Source: Dictyoglomus thermophilum H-6-12 | GTDB lineage: Bacteria > Dictyoglomota > Dictyoglomia > Dictyoglomales > Dictyoglomaceae | Assembly (NCBI RefSeq): GCF_000020965.1 | Contig: NC_011297.1 | Coordinates: 1,426,001-1,490,000 of the forward strand | Length of the DNA stretch: 64,000 nt | Direction: 5' to 3' | Shown here: piece after piece, positions 7,922-17,611 of the stretch | Position numbering within the stretch: the stretch's first letter is position 1 | Layout of the letters: every line of letters begins with the position of its first letter | Made by a program: the position numbers and the translations under genes | The notes under the pieces: generated by a model | What the model was told of the DNA's origin: nothing | Databases searched by the model: none | The model's input: the letters and a program-made list of their open reading frames with translations, nothing else

Positions 7922-10322
7922 TAAAGAAATTCCTCTCTTCTTTTAAAAGATCCATTGCAATCTCTTGAACTTTTTTGTAACTATACACAAAATCTTCTTT
8001 TCCAAATAAAAGAATTATATTTTGTCCAAACTTTGACCACTTTAAAAATTCAACTTCCATTAACGGTGGCTTAAGAAAGATTAAATACTTATATACTCTT
8101 AATGGCATCTTATCGGGATAAAAATATACATCTTTTCCTTCAAAAAACTGTAGATCTTTTTCCCTACTCTTAGAAAAGCGTGCATCAACAAAAGCAGGAT
8201 TAAAAGATCTTTTAGGAATTCTTAAATTTTTAATACCAAGCAAATCTGACAAACTTAGTCTTCTATCCTCCTTTTTAAGGTTAGAGAGGAAAATAGTAGG
8301 ATTATTTATAGTCTTTACTAATTTTAAAAACTCTGTGGAAAATTTCTCATCTAAAAACCATTCTGCATCATCCCATATAACAATCTTATCTTTTTCCAGA
8401 GGCTTTGTTTTAAGCTCCCAAGGAGATATAGTCTCTTCGTTCCAATAAAATCTATTCCACCCAGGAGAGACAATAATATACTCTTTGCCTCTCTTTTTAA
8501 CTTCATCTATAAGAAAGTCCTTTTCGGATTCATTTTCGAGGAAATAGAGAATTGCCTTTGTTTTTTCTCTTTTAGTTTCCTTTATTGCTTTTTCAGCCTC
8601 TCTCCACTCTTCTAAGTAGAAGTTAAAATACTCTCTTCCCTGATATCCTTCCTTCTCTATTCTCAAAATAATATCTAACGTTTGAGGAGATTCCTTAAAA
8701 GCATCTTCCTCAATACCAATAGAGAAAATAGGAGTTGATAAAACTTTCCCAGAGATATCCCCAATTTTAATCTTATATCTTCCCCCATTACCCATTTTTT
8801 CAAAATAAGCAATAACTGTTGAACTTATCTTAAACCTTGGCTCCTCATTGCCCGGTCCAAAGGGAGGAAGTAAATCAAGTTCAGAGAGAAATTTACCAAT
8901 ATTCTCACTTTTAATCTTATCCAAAGATATCTCAGCATCTATTTTAACTTTTGGAGTAAAATCCACGTCTTTCCAAAGTTCATTTGCAAGCTTTATTGCA
9001 TTAATCTTAAAAATTTCATAATCTTTTTCGAATAGGGAAAAACCAACTGCGCCTCTGTGTCCACCAAAATTTACCAAGTAGCTTGACAAATTAGATATAA
9101 AGTCAAATAAATTTACATCTTCTACTCCTCTTCCAGAAAAAACGACAAAATCTCCTTCCTTCCTACCCAGAAAGAAGGGTACGTTATATTCCTCCACAAG
9201 CATAGAAGCAACAATTCCCATTACCCCTCCCACATCCCTTCCCCACAAAGGATTATATAAAAATACTGCCTTATTATTCTCTATCTCTTCCTCTCTCAAC
9301 ATTTCCTTTGCTATTTCATAAACCCTCTCTACCTCTTCTCTCCTCTTCCTGTTAAATTCATCAAGCTTTTCACAAAGTATTTCTGCCTCTTCTACATTAT
9401 CTGTAAGGAGCAGTCTAATTGCTTCTTCTACCTCTTTAAACCTACCTATGGAATTTATTCTCGGCGTTATATTAAAGATGACATCCTTTGTATTTATAAT
9501 AGTATTTTTATCAAGCCCTACCTTTCTGATGAGAGTTTTGATCCCTACTAAGTCGGGATTTAAGAATTTTTCAAGACCAAATTTAACTAAGATTCTATTT
9601 TCATCTTTAAGTTCCATTAAATCTCCTAAGGTTCCTAAGGTTACCAACTCCAATATACCCTTTTCTTCATAAATATCTTTACCTATAAAATCTCCTAAAG
9701 CTTTTAAGAATTTAAAGGCAACCCCAACACCTGCCATATATGGATAAGGGTAATTATTTAAATAAGGATTAAATACAAGTAGGGCTTCTGGGATGTTTCC
9801 TTCCTCAGGTATATGGTGATCCGTCACAATAACCTCTACACCATTTTTCCTTAAATATTCAATCTCTTTTCTGCTTTTAATTCCACAATCCACAGTAATT
9901 AAAAGACTTACAAACTCATTTTGAGAAAGAGCTTTCTTAATACTTTTCTCCTTTAATCCATAACCCTCTTCCAACCTGTGAGGTATATAAAAACTTACAT
10001 CCCATCCCCAATTAGATAAAACTCTATACATTATAGTTGTAGCCGTTATACCATCTACATCGTAATCTCCAAATATAAGTACTTTTCTTTTTGAATCTCT
10101 AAGCTTGACAAGAAAATTCATTGCTTTTTCTAAATCAGGAAAGTATAAAAATGGGTCATATAAGTCCTCTATCTTAGGATTTAAGAATCTCTTTGCCTGT
10201 AAAGAATCTTTTATTCCCCTATTCAAAAGGAGACGGGCAAGAAGAGGTGATACTCCAATTTCTTTTGCAAAAACCTCCTCTTGCCCTTTGTTTTCCTCAA
10301 AAAGGAGAATCCACCTTCTCAT
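7848..10322 (-). CDS. recJ: Single-stranded-DNA-specific exonuclease RecJ with long C-terminal extension
   Basis: This 5'-3' exonuclease acts in recombination and repair. The 824 residues begin with the DHH phosphoesterase domain: DYDVDG at 86-91, DCG at 145-147, DHH at 168-170. The DHHA1 part follows with a SGRG motif and GGHRGAVGFS, then an OB-fold region near PFGPGNEEPRF. About 250 further residues (from about 575) form an extension with no motif I recognise. RecJ of this length is known in Firmicutes-like lineages. It is the last gene of the long minus-strand run, three bases after secF, without an obvious ribosome-binding site. Confidence 0.94.
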   Translation of the reverse strand: MRRWILLFEENKGQEEVFAKEIGVSPLLARLLLNRGIKDSLQAKRFLNPKIEDLYDPFLYFPDLEKAMNFLVKLRDSKRKVLIFGDYDVDGITATTIMYRVLSNWGWDVSFYIPHRLEEGYGLKEKSIKKALSQNEFVSLLITVDCGIKSRKEIEYLRKNGVEVIVTDHHIPEEGNIPEALLVFNPYLNNYPYPYMAGVGVAFKFLKALGDFIGKDIYEEKGILELVTLGTLGDLMELKDENRILVKFGLEKFLNPDLVGIKTLIRKVGLDKNTIINTKDVIFNITPRINSIGRFKEVEEAIRLLLTDNVEEAEILCEKLDEFNRKRREEVERVYEIAKEMLREEEIENNKAVFLYNPLWGRDVGGVMGIVASMLVEEYNVPFFLGRKEGDFVVFSGRGVEDVNLFDFISNLSSYLVNFGGHRGAVGFSLFEKDYEIFKINAIKLANELWKDVDFTPKVKIDAEISLDKIKSENIGKFLSELDLLPPFGPGNEEPRFKISSTVIAYFEKMGNGGRYKIKIGDISGKVLSTPIFSIGIEEDAFKESPQTLDIILRIEKEGYQGREYFNFYLEEWREAEKAIKETKREKTKAILYFLENESEKDFLIDEVKKRGKEYIIVSPGWNRFYWNEETISPWELKTKPLEKDKIVIWDDAEWFLDEKFSTEFLKLVKTINNPTIFLSNLKKEDRRLSLSDLLGIKNLRIPKRSFNPAFVDARFSKSREKDLQFFEGKDVYFYPDKMPLRVYKYLIFLKPPLMEVEFLKWSKFGQNIILLFGKEDFVYSYKKVQEIAMDLLKEERNFFITQSHNFLLFLQKAKPSEIYSLLV

Positions 10323-10325
10323 ATT

Positions 10326-11198
10326 CTATTTCTGTAGCTCTCTCCACTCACAAAGTATAGCAGAAGCAATATAAATAGTAGAGTAAGTTCCAATTATTAT
10401 CCCAAGATATATAGCAAGAATAAAAGGTCTTAAGACTACACCGCCCCAGAATAAGAGAGGAGTAATTGCAAGCAATGTAGTTAATATCGTATATATAGTT
10501 CTTGCTAAGGTCTGGTTAATACTTCTATTAGCAAGAACTGTAAAATCTTCTTTAGGATATTTTTTAAGATTTTCTCTTATCCTGTCAAAGACTATTATGT
10601 TATCATTAATGGCATATCCAAGTAAGGTAAGAATTGCAGCAATAAAAGACGGGCTAACTTCCCACTGAGATATAGCAAAAATGGAAATAGTAGCAAGTAA
10701 AACAAAAGCTTCATTTATAATAGCAGAAATAGCAAAATCAAATCTAAATCTTATAGTTATGTAAACCAGCATAACTATTATTGCAAGAACCGAAGCCAAA
10801 ATAGCTTTTTCCCTTAGCTCTTTACTTATAGTAGGCTCAATAGTGGTTATTTCTCTGCCTTCATACTTACCAACTACTCTCTCTACTTCAGAAGTTAACT
10901 TCTTAAGCTCATCTTCTTCCAAAAACTTAGTTCTTATCCATACTTCTTTTCCATTTGATCCAGTTTGGATGGTAGATTTATCATAGAACCTTTTAGCAAT
11001 GTCTCTCAAGGTTGAAATTTGAGAAGTGCTCAAAGGAGATGAGAGTTTATAGTAAACTACACTACCACTTTGGAAATCAATACTATAATTTAAACCCTTA
11101 GTAAAGAAGAAGTATATTCCAACAATGATGAAGATAAGGGATAATAACATAAATGTTCTTCTTACCTTTTTACCCAAAAAATTAATTTCTTTTTTCAC
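10326..11198 (-). CDS. secF: Protein translocase subunit SecF
   Basis: This is the membrane partner of SecD, using the proton gradient to help complete export. The 290 residues show one N-terminal transmembrane segment, a small periplasmic P1-like domain (starting at YSIDFQSGSVVYYK), then five segments with the SecF signatures LLGYAINDNIIVFDRIREN and NQTLARTIYTILTT. The GTG start has GGGAGG seven bases upstream. It lies 17 bases after secD and is clearly co-transcribed with it. Confidence 0.97.
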   Translation of the reverse strand: MKKEINFLGKKVRRTFMLLSLIFIIVGIYFFFTKGLNYSIDFQSGSVVYYKLSSPLSTSQISTLRDIAKRFYDKSTIQTGSNGKEVWIRTKFLEEDELKKLTSEVERVVGKYEGREITTIEPTISKELREKAILASVLAIIVMLVYITIRFRFDFAISAIINEAFVLLATISIFAISQWEVSPSFIAAILTLLGYAINDNIIVFDRIRENLKKYPKEDFTVLANRSINQTLARTIYTILTTLLAITPLLFWGGVVLRPFILAIYLGIIIGTYSTIYIASAILCEWRELQK

Positions 11199-11215
11199 AA
11201 ATCTTCCTCCCTTCC

Positions 11216-12415
11216 TTATAAGCCCAAAAACTTCGTAGCCTTCTTAAAAACAGGTAAAGACAACAAATTTTCAAGAAGAGTACGTGTCACAACTATCTGA
11301 GTGAACATTGAAAGAGCTACACCAAGAGATAATGTCACAGCAAAACCTCTTATAGGACCCGTCCCAAAATAGAATAAAATCAACGCCGCAAGTATAGTAG
11401 TTACGTTACTATCAATAATAGCTCTCAAGGCATTTCTAAAACCAGCATCAAGAGAAGCCATAGGAGTCTTCTTCTGTGCATATTCTTCTCTCATTCTTGT
11501 AAATATTAGACAATTTGCATCAACGGCCATACCGATTGAGAGGATAATTCCTGCAATACCAGGAAGAGTCAAAGTAGCATTCAGTAACTTCAACACAGCA
11601 AGATCAAGAATCACATAAATCAATAATGCTATATCCGCTACTAAACCTAAAAATCTAAATACGAGTATCATAAATATTACTACAAGAATAGCTCCAATAA
11701 CTCCTGCCTTATATGCAGCCTCCATAGTATCTTTACCAAGAGTAGGATCAATAGTCCTATTTTCTATCACTTTTACAGGTACAGGAAGAGCACCTGCTCT
11801 CAAAAGAATTGCAAGCTTCTGAGCCTCATCAATAGTAAATCTACCTGTAATTACTCCTGTTCCTTCAGTTATAGGTTCTTTAATTACAGGATTTGATATC
11901 ACTTTTCCATCAAGTACTATAAATACCTGTTTTCCTACATTCTTGGAGGTAAAATCTGCAAAAATTTTTGCTCCTTCAGGATTCATTTCTACCCTTACCA
12001 TAGGTTGCCCTACTTGATCAAACTCAACCTTAGCGCTTTTAAGGGCAGAACCTGTAAGAATAGTCTTTCCTGTTTCATCCTTAAATTCTAAAAGAGCAGT
12101 CTGTCCTATAATTTCAAGAGCCCTTTCTGGATCTTTTATACCAGGAAGCTCCACTACAATTTTGTCACTTCCTTCTTTATATATGGAAGGTTCGGTAACT
12201 CCCAACTGATCTATACGATTTCTTATAACCTCTATAGTCCTTCTTACAGCATCATCAGTAATTTCTACTCCTTCAGCCTTTTGACACTGTAAAGTTACCC
12301 TTATACCGCCTCTTATATCCAAACCATATCTAAATGGGACAGTAAGAAGCACCCATATAGCAATTCCTAAGAGAACTACTATAAAGGCTGTTTTAATTTC
12401 TGGTCTTATATTCAT
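11216..12415 (-). CDS. secD: Protein translocase subunit SecD
   Basis: The 399 residues have one N-terminal transmembrane helix, the FRYGLDIRGGIRVTLQ motif, a periplasmic P1 domain with ELPGIKDPERAL, and a C-terminal bundle with GIAGIILSIGMAVDANCLIF and the conserved Asp of the RND-like core. It is near the short end for SecD but complete. Gene order yajC-secD-secF is the standard bacterial one. Confidence 0.97.
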   Translation of the reverse strand: MNIRPEIKTAFIVVLLGIAIWVLLTVPFRYGLDIRGGIRVTLQCQKAEGVEITDDAVRRTIEVIRNRIDQLGVTEPSIYKEGSDKIVVELPGIKDPERALEIIGQTALLEFKDETGKTILTGSALKSAKVEFDQVGQPMVRVEMNPEGAKIFADFTSKNVGKQVFIVLDGKVISNPVIKEPITEGTGVITGRFTIDEAQKLAILLRAGALPVPVKVIENRTIDPTLGKDTMEAAYKAGVIGAILVVIFMILVFRFLGLVADIALLIYVILDLAVLKLLNATLTLPGIAGIILSIGMAVDANCLIFTRMREEYAQKKTPMASLDAGFRNALRAIIDSNVTTILAALILFYFGTGPIRGFAVTLSLGVALSMFTQIVVTRTLLENLLSLPVFKKATKFLGL

Positions 12416-12439
12416 AAATCTTCCATCTCTCCTTTCTCT

Positions 12440-12718
12440 TTAATCTTTCAAAGGATAAGCAACACCTTCGAGAAGCATCTCAAAAACAACACCTTTTGCA
12501 AAAGCAACTTGTATAGTTTTTTTCTGCTTATTAATTGCAACTATCTGCCCTATCAATCCCCCCTTTGTAACAATCTTATCTCCAACCTTCAAAGAGTCGA
12601 GCATTTCTTGTCTTCTTTTTGCCTCTCTCTTTTGAGGAATAACTAGAATAAAATAAAAAACAGCTAAAAATACTCCCCAAACCAAAATTATACTTATTAG
12701 ATTAACAGCCTGTTCCAT
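12440..12718 (-). CDS. yajC: Preprotein translocase subunit YajC
   Basis: This 92-residue single-pass membrane protein associates with SecDF. A hydrophobic helix spans about residues 8-28, followed by [14 protein letters not shown] and the signature [15 protein letters not shown]. The start has GGAGG close upstream, inside the end of tgt, with which it overlaps by 22 bases. Confidence 0.95.
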
Positions 12719-13863
12719 ACTTCCTCCTTCTCCAATCTATTTTCTCGATCATTTGCCAAGTACTGAGTTAAAAACTCTTTCTTAAATTCCTCCAACCTCC
12801 CTTCCCTAATACTTCTTCTAACATCCTCCATTAATCTAAAAAGAAATCTTAGATTATGAATAGTTAAAAGTCTATAAGAAAAAGTCTCATGCTGCAAAAA
12901 TAAATGCCTAATGTAGGCCTTAGTGAATCTCCTACACGTATAACAATCACAATCTTCCTCAAGAGGAGAAAAATCCTCTTTATATTGTGCATTTTTTATA
13001 TTCCTTCTCCCTGTTTTAGTGTAAAAAACACCATGCCTCGCAAGTCTTGTAGGTAAGACACAATCAAACATATCTATCCCCATAGAAACTCCCATCACTA
13101 AATCCTCTGGAGCTCCAACTCCCATGAGATATCTTGGTTTTTCTTCAGGAAGCAAACTCACTGTATAATCTGTTATCTCATACATTTTATCTTTTGGTTC
13201 TCCTACGCTTATTCCCCCAAGAGCAAAACCTGGAAGTTCCATATCAAGCATTCTTTCAACTGCCTCTTTTCTCAACTCTCTATAAAATCCACCTTGAATA
13301 ATTCCAAAAAGGAGTTGAGTCTCCATATTATTATTCTTTTTGTAATCTATACTCCTTTTAAGCCATCTCAGAGTAATCTCAAGAGCCTCTTTGGTTTCCC
13401 AATAAGAAGCTCCGTATCCTAGACATATATCTAAAGGCATTATAATATCAGACCCAAGAGCCTTCTGCACCTCCATAACAAGTTCAGGGGTAAAAAAATA
13501 CTGACTTCCATCAATGTGAGAGTTAAAATATATACCATCCTCTTCAATCTTTCTTAATCTTGCAAGACTAAATACCTGATATCCTCCACTATCGGTAAGA
13601 ATGGGTTTATCCCAACCTATAAATCTATGAAGTCCACCACCCTTTTTAATAATCTCTTGACCTGGTCTTAAGAAAAGATGATATGTATTAGAAAGGATTA
13701 TTTCTGCCCCAACCTCTTCTACTTCCTCTGGAGAAAGGGTTTTTACTGCTCCTTGGGTGCCTACAGGCATAAAAACAGGAGTATTAACTTCTCCATGAAA
13801 AGTCTTAAGTCTACCTAATCTTGCTCTTGTATTTTTATCTCTTTGGATAACTTCAAAACTCAT
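12697..13863 (-). CDS. tgt: tRNA-guanine transglycosylase (queuine/preQ1 insertion)
   Basis: Tgt exchanges G34 of GUN-anticodon tRNAs for preQ1. The 388 residues include [12 protein letters not shown] (catalytic Asp), [13 protein letters not shown] (nucleophile Asp region) and the zinc site CDCYTC with a later His. An in-frame TTG at 13875 overlaps the queA stop, but the ATG at 13863 is preferred: GAGGTGG lies just upstream and the product then starts MSFEV, matching the usual family N-terminus. It is adjacent to queA, with queH in the same run, so the late queuosine steps are clustered. Confidence 0.95.
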
Positions 13864-13871
13864 TTTCCACC

Positions 13872-14891
13872 TCAATAGATAAACATAGCATCCCCAAAAC
13901 TATAAAATCTCATTCTCTCCTCAATAGCTTTGTTATAAGCCTTTTTCATAAGATCATACCCCATAAAGGCAGCCACAAGCATAAGTAAAGTGGACTTAGG
14001 AAGATGAAAGTTAGTTATCAATCCATCTATTATCTTAAACTCAAATCCGGGATATATAAAAAGATCTACAAGACCAGATCCAGGTTCTACCTTACCAGAT
14101 CTTCCTTGAGCCTCTAACACTCTTGTTACCGTTGTTCCTACAGCTATAACTCTTCTTCTTTCTTCTTTTGCTTTATTTATTCTTTCTGCCACCTCGTCAC
14201 TTACCTCAAAATACTCAGGATCTAATTTATGTTTAGTGATATCCTCCACTACTACAGGCCTAAAAGTTCCAAGCCCTACATGGAGAGTAATATACAAAAT
14301 TTCAACACCCATTTCCCCTAAAGTTTTTAAAAGCTCTTCAGTAAAGTGAAGACCAGCAGTAGGAGCTGCAACAGCACCTTCCTTTTGAGCATAAACAGTT
14401 TGATATTTATTAGGATCATCAATAGGCTTTTTTATGTAGGGAGGGAGAGGTATATTCCCAATTTCTGGAAGAATCTTATCTAAATCTTCCTGAGAAAACT
14501 TCAGTACAAAAATCCCTTCCTCATTCCTCTCTACAACCTCAGCATAAATATCCTCAAGGAAATGTATTTTCGTACCAATCTTCGCTCTTTTGCCAGGCTT
14601 TAATAAGGCCTCATATTTTCCTTCTCCTATCTTTTTGAGAAGTAAGACCTCTATCTTCGCCCCTGTCTCCTTTTTTCCATAAAGCCTTGCAGGTATTACC
14701 TTTGTGTTATTTAAAACCAGTACATCTCCAGCCTTCAAATAATTTTTAATCTCCCTAAATATGGTAATATTGATTTCACCAGTTTTCCGGTTTACCAACA
14801 TCAAACGCGATGTATCCCTTGGCTCAGCAGGTTCCTGAGCAATTAATTCCTCTGGTAAGTAGTAATCATAATCTGACAATTTTAGTACCAT
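13872..14891 (-). CDS. queA: S-adenosylmethionine:tRNA ribosyltransferase-isomerase
   Basis: QueA transfers and isomerises the ribosyl moiety of SAM onto preQ1-tRNA to make epoxyqueuosine. The 339-residue product has the family motifs [13 protein letters not shown], the [12 protein letters not shown] stretch, [10 protein letters not shown] and [13 protein letters not shown]. It overlaps the end of the SpoIID-like gene by ten bases and directly precedes tgt. Confidence 0.97.
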
Positions 14892-15973
14892 TTTGCCACC
14901 CCTACTCCCTGATAATAAAACTTTAAGATTTCTTTATAATTATAACCTTTTTCCGCAAGAAATTTTGCTCCCTTTTGAGAAAGACCTACCCCATGACCAT
15001 TTCCTCTACCTGAAAAGATTATGTAATCACCATTTATCACTATATCAAATAAAGTACTGGGAAGGTTAAATAAATTTCTAAAAGTTGTTCCCTTAATGTA
15101 ATAAATTCCTTCGCTACTCTTAAAGTACATCATATATATCCTACCTGAGCTTGTCTTTTCAAGCTCTATAGAAAAATTTCCACCAATGTTTATATCCGCA
15201 GAACTTAACTTATTAATAAATTCAGAGAAATTTACCGTCCTACTCCAAGTATCATTCAGTAATTCCTCGGAGTCCTTAACACCCTTTAGATAAGGAAGAT
15301 CTTCTCCCCAAACGTATTTGCAATCTTCTGTGAATCCCCCAGAAGAAGAATGAAAAAAAGCCTTTATAGGTTGATTATTATAAACAACTACTTCACCTAT
15401 AGTTTCCATAACAGCTCTGGTACTTCTCTCATTTTCCACCCTCATCCCTTTATAAACTTGACAATGGGTAGTGTTACAAAGATCAAATTCTCCATGCTTC
15501 CTTTTATTCACTAAAGCATAAGTTCTAGATGCTACTGCCTGGGCTTTTAAAGCCTCTAAAGGATAAGATGCTGGCATTTCTGAAGGAACTACCGACATTA
15601 GATATTCTTCTATGTTCAAAACATTTACTAGCCACCCTGAAGGAAGAATCTCAAAATATCCTCTATAATAATTGGAATTATAGTTTACATAATAGCCATC
15701 AGGATAAATTCTCAAAGGTAAAGTTACTCCTAAAATCCCATTATTTGTCTCTATAAAACCAGATCCATTCTTCACTTTAATCTTAACATAACCTTTGCCC
15801 TCAACTTTCATGTCGAGAAAATCTGTAGCCATTCTCCCTACATTTGAAAAATATGCATCTCCATCAATTTTAGCAATACCTATTCTTATCAAAGGAATAT
15901 CTTGAGAACGAGAGTTATTTATAAAAATAAAAAGAAAGACTAAAAATAGGGTAATAACAACTTTTCTAAACAT
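14882..15973 (-). CDS. SpoIID/LytB domain exported protein
   Basis: The 363 residues start with a signal or anchor segment (1-22), then a SpoIID domain: VVPSEMPASYPLEALKAQAV, SRTYAL, the NTTHCQVYKG segment, AFFHSSSGG and the closing GHGVGLSQKGA. SpoIID of endospore formers is a lytic transglycosylase acting on denuded glycan strands. No spore genes are visible here, so a general peptidoglycan-remodelling role is more likely. It lies between a small membrane protein and queA in the long minus-strand run. Confidence 0.9.
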   Translation of the reverse strand: MFRKVVITLFLVFLFIFINNSRSQDIPLIRIGIAKIDGDAYFSNVGRMATDFLDMKVEGKGYVKIKVKNGSGFIETNNGILGVTLPLRIYPDGYYVNYNSNYYRGYFEILPSGWLVNVLNIEEYLMSVVPSEMPASYPLEALKAQAVASRTYALVNKRKHGEFDLCNTTHCQVYKGMRVENERSTRAVMETIGEVVVYNNQPIKAFFHSSSGGFTEDCKYVWGEDLPYLKGVKDSEELLNDTWSRTVNFSEFINKLSSADINIGGNFSIELEKTSSGRIYMMYFKSSEGIYYIKGTTFRNLFNLPSTLFDIVINGDYIIFSGRGNGHGVGLSQKGAKFLAEKGYNYKEILKFYYQGVGVAKWY

Positions 15974-15974
15974 A

Positions 15975-16196
15975 CTACTTTCTTAATCGAAGGATTATAT
16001 TAAGTATAATTGTAAGAAGAAGACTTAAAAGAATAGACGTGGTTATTGGAAAATAGAATACAAAATTTTTCTTCTCTATCCTTATATCTCCAGGAAGTCT
16101 TCCTAAAAAAGGTATCTTGTCTATAAAGACAAAGATTAAACCAAGAATTATCAAGATGATTCCAAAAATTATCAACCATTTCCCCATAAAAGACAT
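15975..16196 (-). CDS. DUF2905 small membrane protein
   Basis: This 73-residue protein has two hydrophobic helices (about 5-25 and 48-68) flanking the family hallmark GRLPGDIRIEKKNFVFYFP. It is often found beside ruvABC/queA operons in Firmicutes-like genomes, as here. Its function is unknown. An ATG at 16196 is used, nine bases after a GGGGG site; a second ATG three codons later is possible. Confidence 0.85.
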   Translation of the reverse strand: MSFMGKWLIIFGIILIILGLIFVFIDKIPFLGRLPGDIRIEKKNFVFYFPITTSILLSLLLTIILNIILRLRK

Positions 16197-16202
16197 AAAT
16201 AT

Positions 16203-17066
16203 CTACCCCCTAATTACTTTTTGAAACTTTGGAACATTGACAAATTTTATCTCCTTACTCATAATCATTTCTCCATCAAAGCTTATTATAAGTTCATGGT
16301 CTGAAACAATCTTAACCTCTCTACCTCTATATATTTTAATATGAGGGTTTATAGTATGTTTTCCTACATATACTAAGGGAAAGGTTGCTACTAATTCTAA
16401 AGGATGTATTTTTTGAACAATACCTATATCAAAGTATCCATCCTCAGGATCAGAATTAGGAAGTAATTTCATACCTCCGCCATAATAGGAAGTGTTTCCA
16501 AGAGCAATAAGAGTAATTCTACCCCTCCAAGATACCCCATCAAAGGAAACCTCACATTCTGGATATTTAAAGCCTTTCAAAGTGGTAAAAACTGAAATTA
16601 TATAACCTTTAAATCCTGTCAAGTTTAACTTATTTGAATTATAATTTACATCTCCTACAAAGCCAGTACCAGCAATACCTACAAAGTATCTTCCATCAAG
16701 AAGCCCCATATCAACTTCCCTTATAACTCCATTCTTCAACAATTTTACCGCTCCTCTAAGATCTCTTGGAATTCTATAAGATATAGCAATATCGTTACCC
16801 CTTCCCAAGGGAATAATTCCTAAAATTCCTCTACCCTTGAGACCATTTACCACTTCATTTATAGTACCATCACCACCTGCTGCAACCACTACATCTGCTC
16901 CTTTTTTCAGAGCCTCTTCCACCTGCCTAATGGTTCCTTCCTTGCCTAAAGTAAACTCAACAGTATAATCAATTTCCTCTTCATTGAGAATTTTAATAAG
17001 TTCATTATATTTTTTCTCCGCTTTTCCGCGGTTTGAGGTTGGATTAAAAAGAATATGGTATTTCAC
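16203..17066 (-). CDS. Diacylglycerol/lipid kinase (YegS/BmrU family)
   Basis: This 287-residue lipid kinase has the NAD-kinase-like fold: FNPTSNRGKA at the start, the nucleotide loop VVAAGGDGTINEVVNGL, GRGNDIAISY and the late ISFDGE motif. It probably phosphorylates diacylglycerol to phosphatidate in membrane lipid turnover. The GTG start overlaps the queH stop (GTGA), with AGGAGGT five bases upstream. Confidence 0.9.
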   Translation of the reverse strand: MKYHILFNPTSNRGKAEKKYNELIKILNEEEIDYTVEFTLGKEGTIRQVEEALKKGADVVVAAGGDGTINEVVNGLKGRGILGIIPLGRGNDIAISYRIPRDLRGAVKLLKNGVIREVDMGLLDGRYFVGIAGTGFVGDVNYNSNKLNLTGFKGYIISVFTTLKGFKYPECEVSFDGVSWRGRITLIALGNTSYYGGGMKLLPNSDPEDGYFDIGIVQKIHPLELVATFPLVYVGKHTINPHIKIYRGREVKIVSDHELIISFDGEMIMSKEIKFVNVPKFQKVIRG

Positions 17067-17611
17067 TTTTTACCTCCTTTATAATATCTATCTTTCTCAC
17101 TATATATACAACCACAATATTTTTGTCTATATAGGCCATACTCCTTAGACAAATTAACTCCCTCTCTATAACCCACTCTGAAATCTTCATAGTAAAACTC
17201 TATCTTATATTCATTAGCAAGGTAATTTGCAATATCCTTAATAAGGTCGTGCCTCTGATAAGGACTCACAAGCATTGTAGTAGAAAAAAGATTAAATCCA
17301 AGCTCTTTTGCTTTTTCTACTGTTTTCTTTAAACGCATATAATAACACACAGGACATCTTTCTTTTTCTCTATAGACTACCTGCCTTATAAACTCTTCAA
17401 GAGCATAGTCATCTTCATAAACTACCGGTAAATTTTGGTTCTCAGCAAAATCCTTTAGAGTATTTAAACGCATTGAATATTCTGTATAGGGATGAATGTT
17501 AGGATTATACCAAAAACCTGTAACATCAAAATTTTTTTCCCTCAATACCTTAAGAGGATAAGTAAGACAAGGAGCACAACAAATATGAATAAAGATTTTC
17601 TTATTGGTCAT
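17063..17611 (-). CDS. queH: Epoxyqueuosine reductase QueH
   Basis: The non-orthologous replacement of QueG performs the last queuosine step, epoxyqueuosine to queuosine. The 182 residues carry the family cysteines: HICCAPC near the N-terminus, CPVCYYMR in the middle and KYCGC near the end, expected to bind an Fe-S cluster and a second metal. With queA and tgt a few genes downstream, the preQ1-to-Q part of the pathway is complete in this operon; the preQ1-forming genes are not in the window. Confidence 0.93.
   Translation of the reverse strand: MTNKKIFIHICCAPCLTYPLKVLREKNFDVTGFWYNPNIHPYTEYSMRLNTLKDFAENQNLPVVYEDDYALEEFIRQVVYREKERCPVCYYMRLKKTVEKAKELGFNLFSTTMLVSPYQRHDLIKDIANYLANEYKIEFYYEDFRVGYREGVNLSKEYGLYRQKYCGCIYSEKDRYYKGGKK

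Noticed and set aside
12697-13875. Longer tgt from TTG 13875
   Set aside because: The upstream TTG would have no proper ribosome-binding site; the ATG at 13863 has GAGGTGG and the normal family N-terminus.
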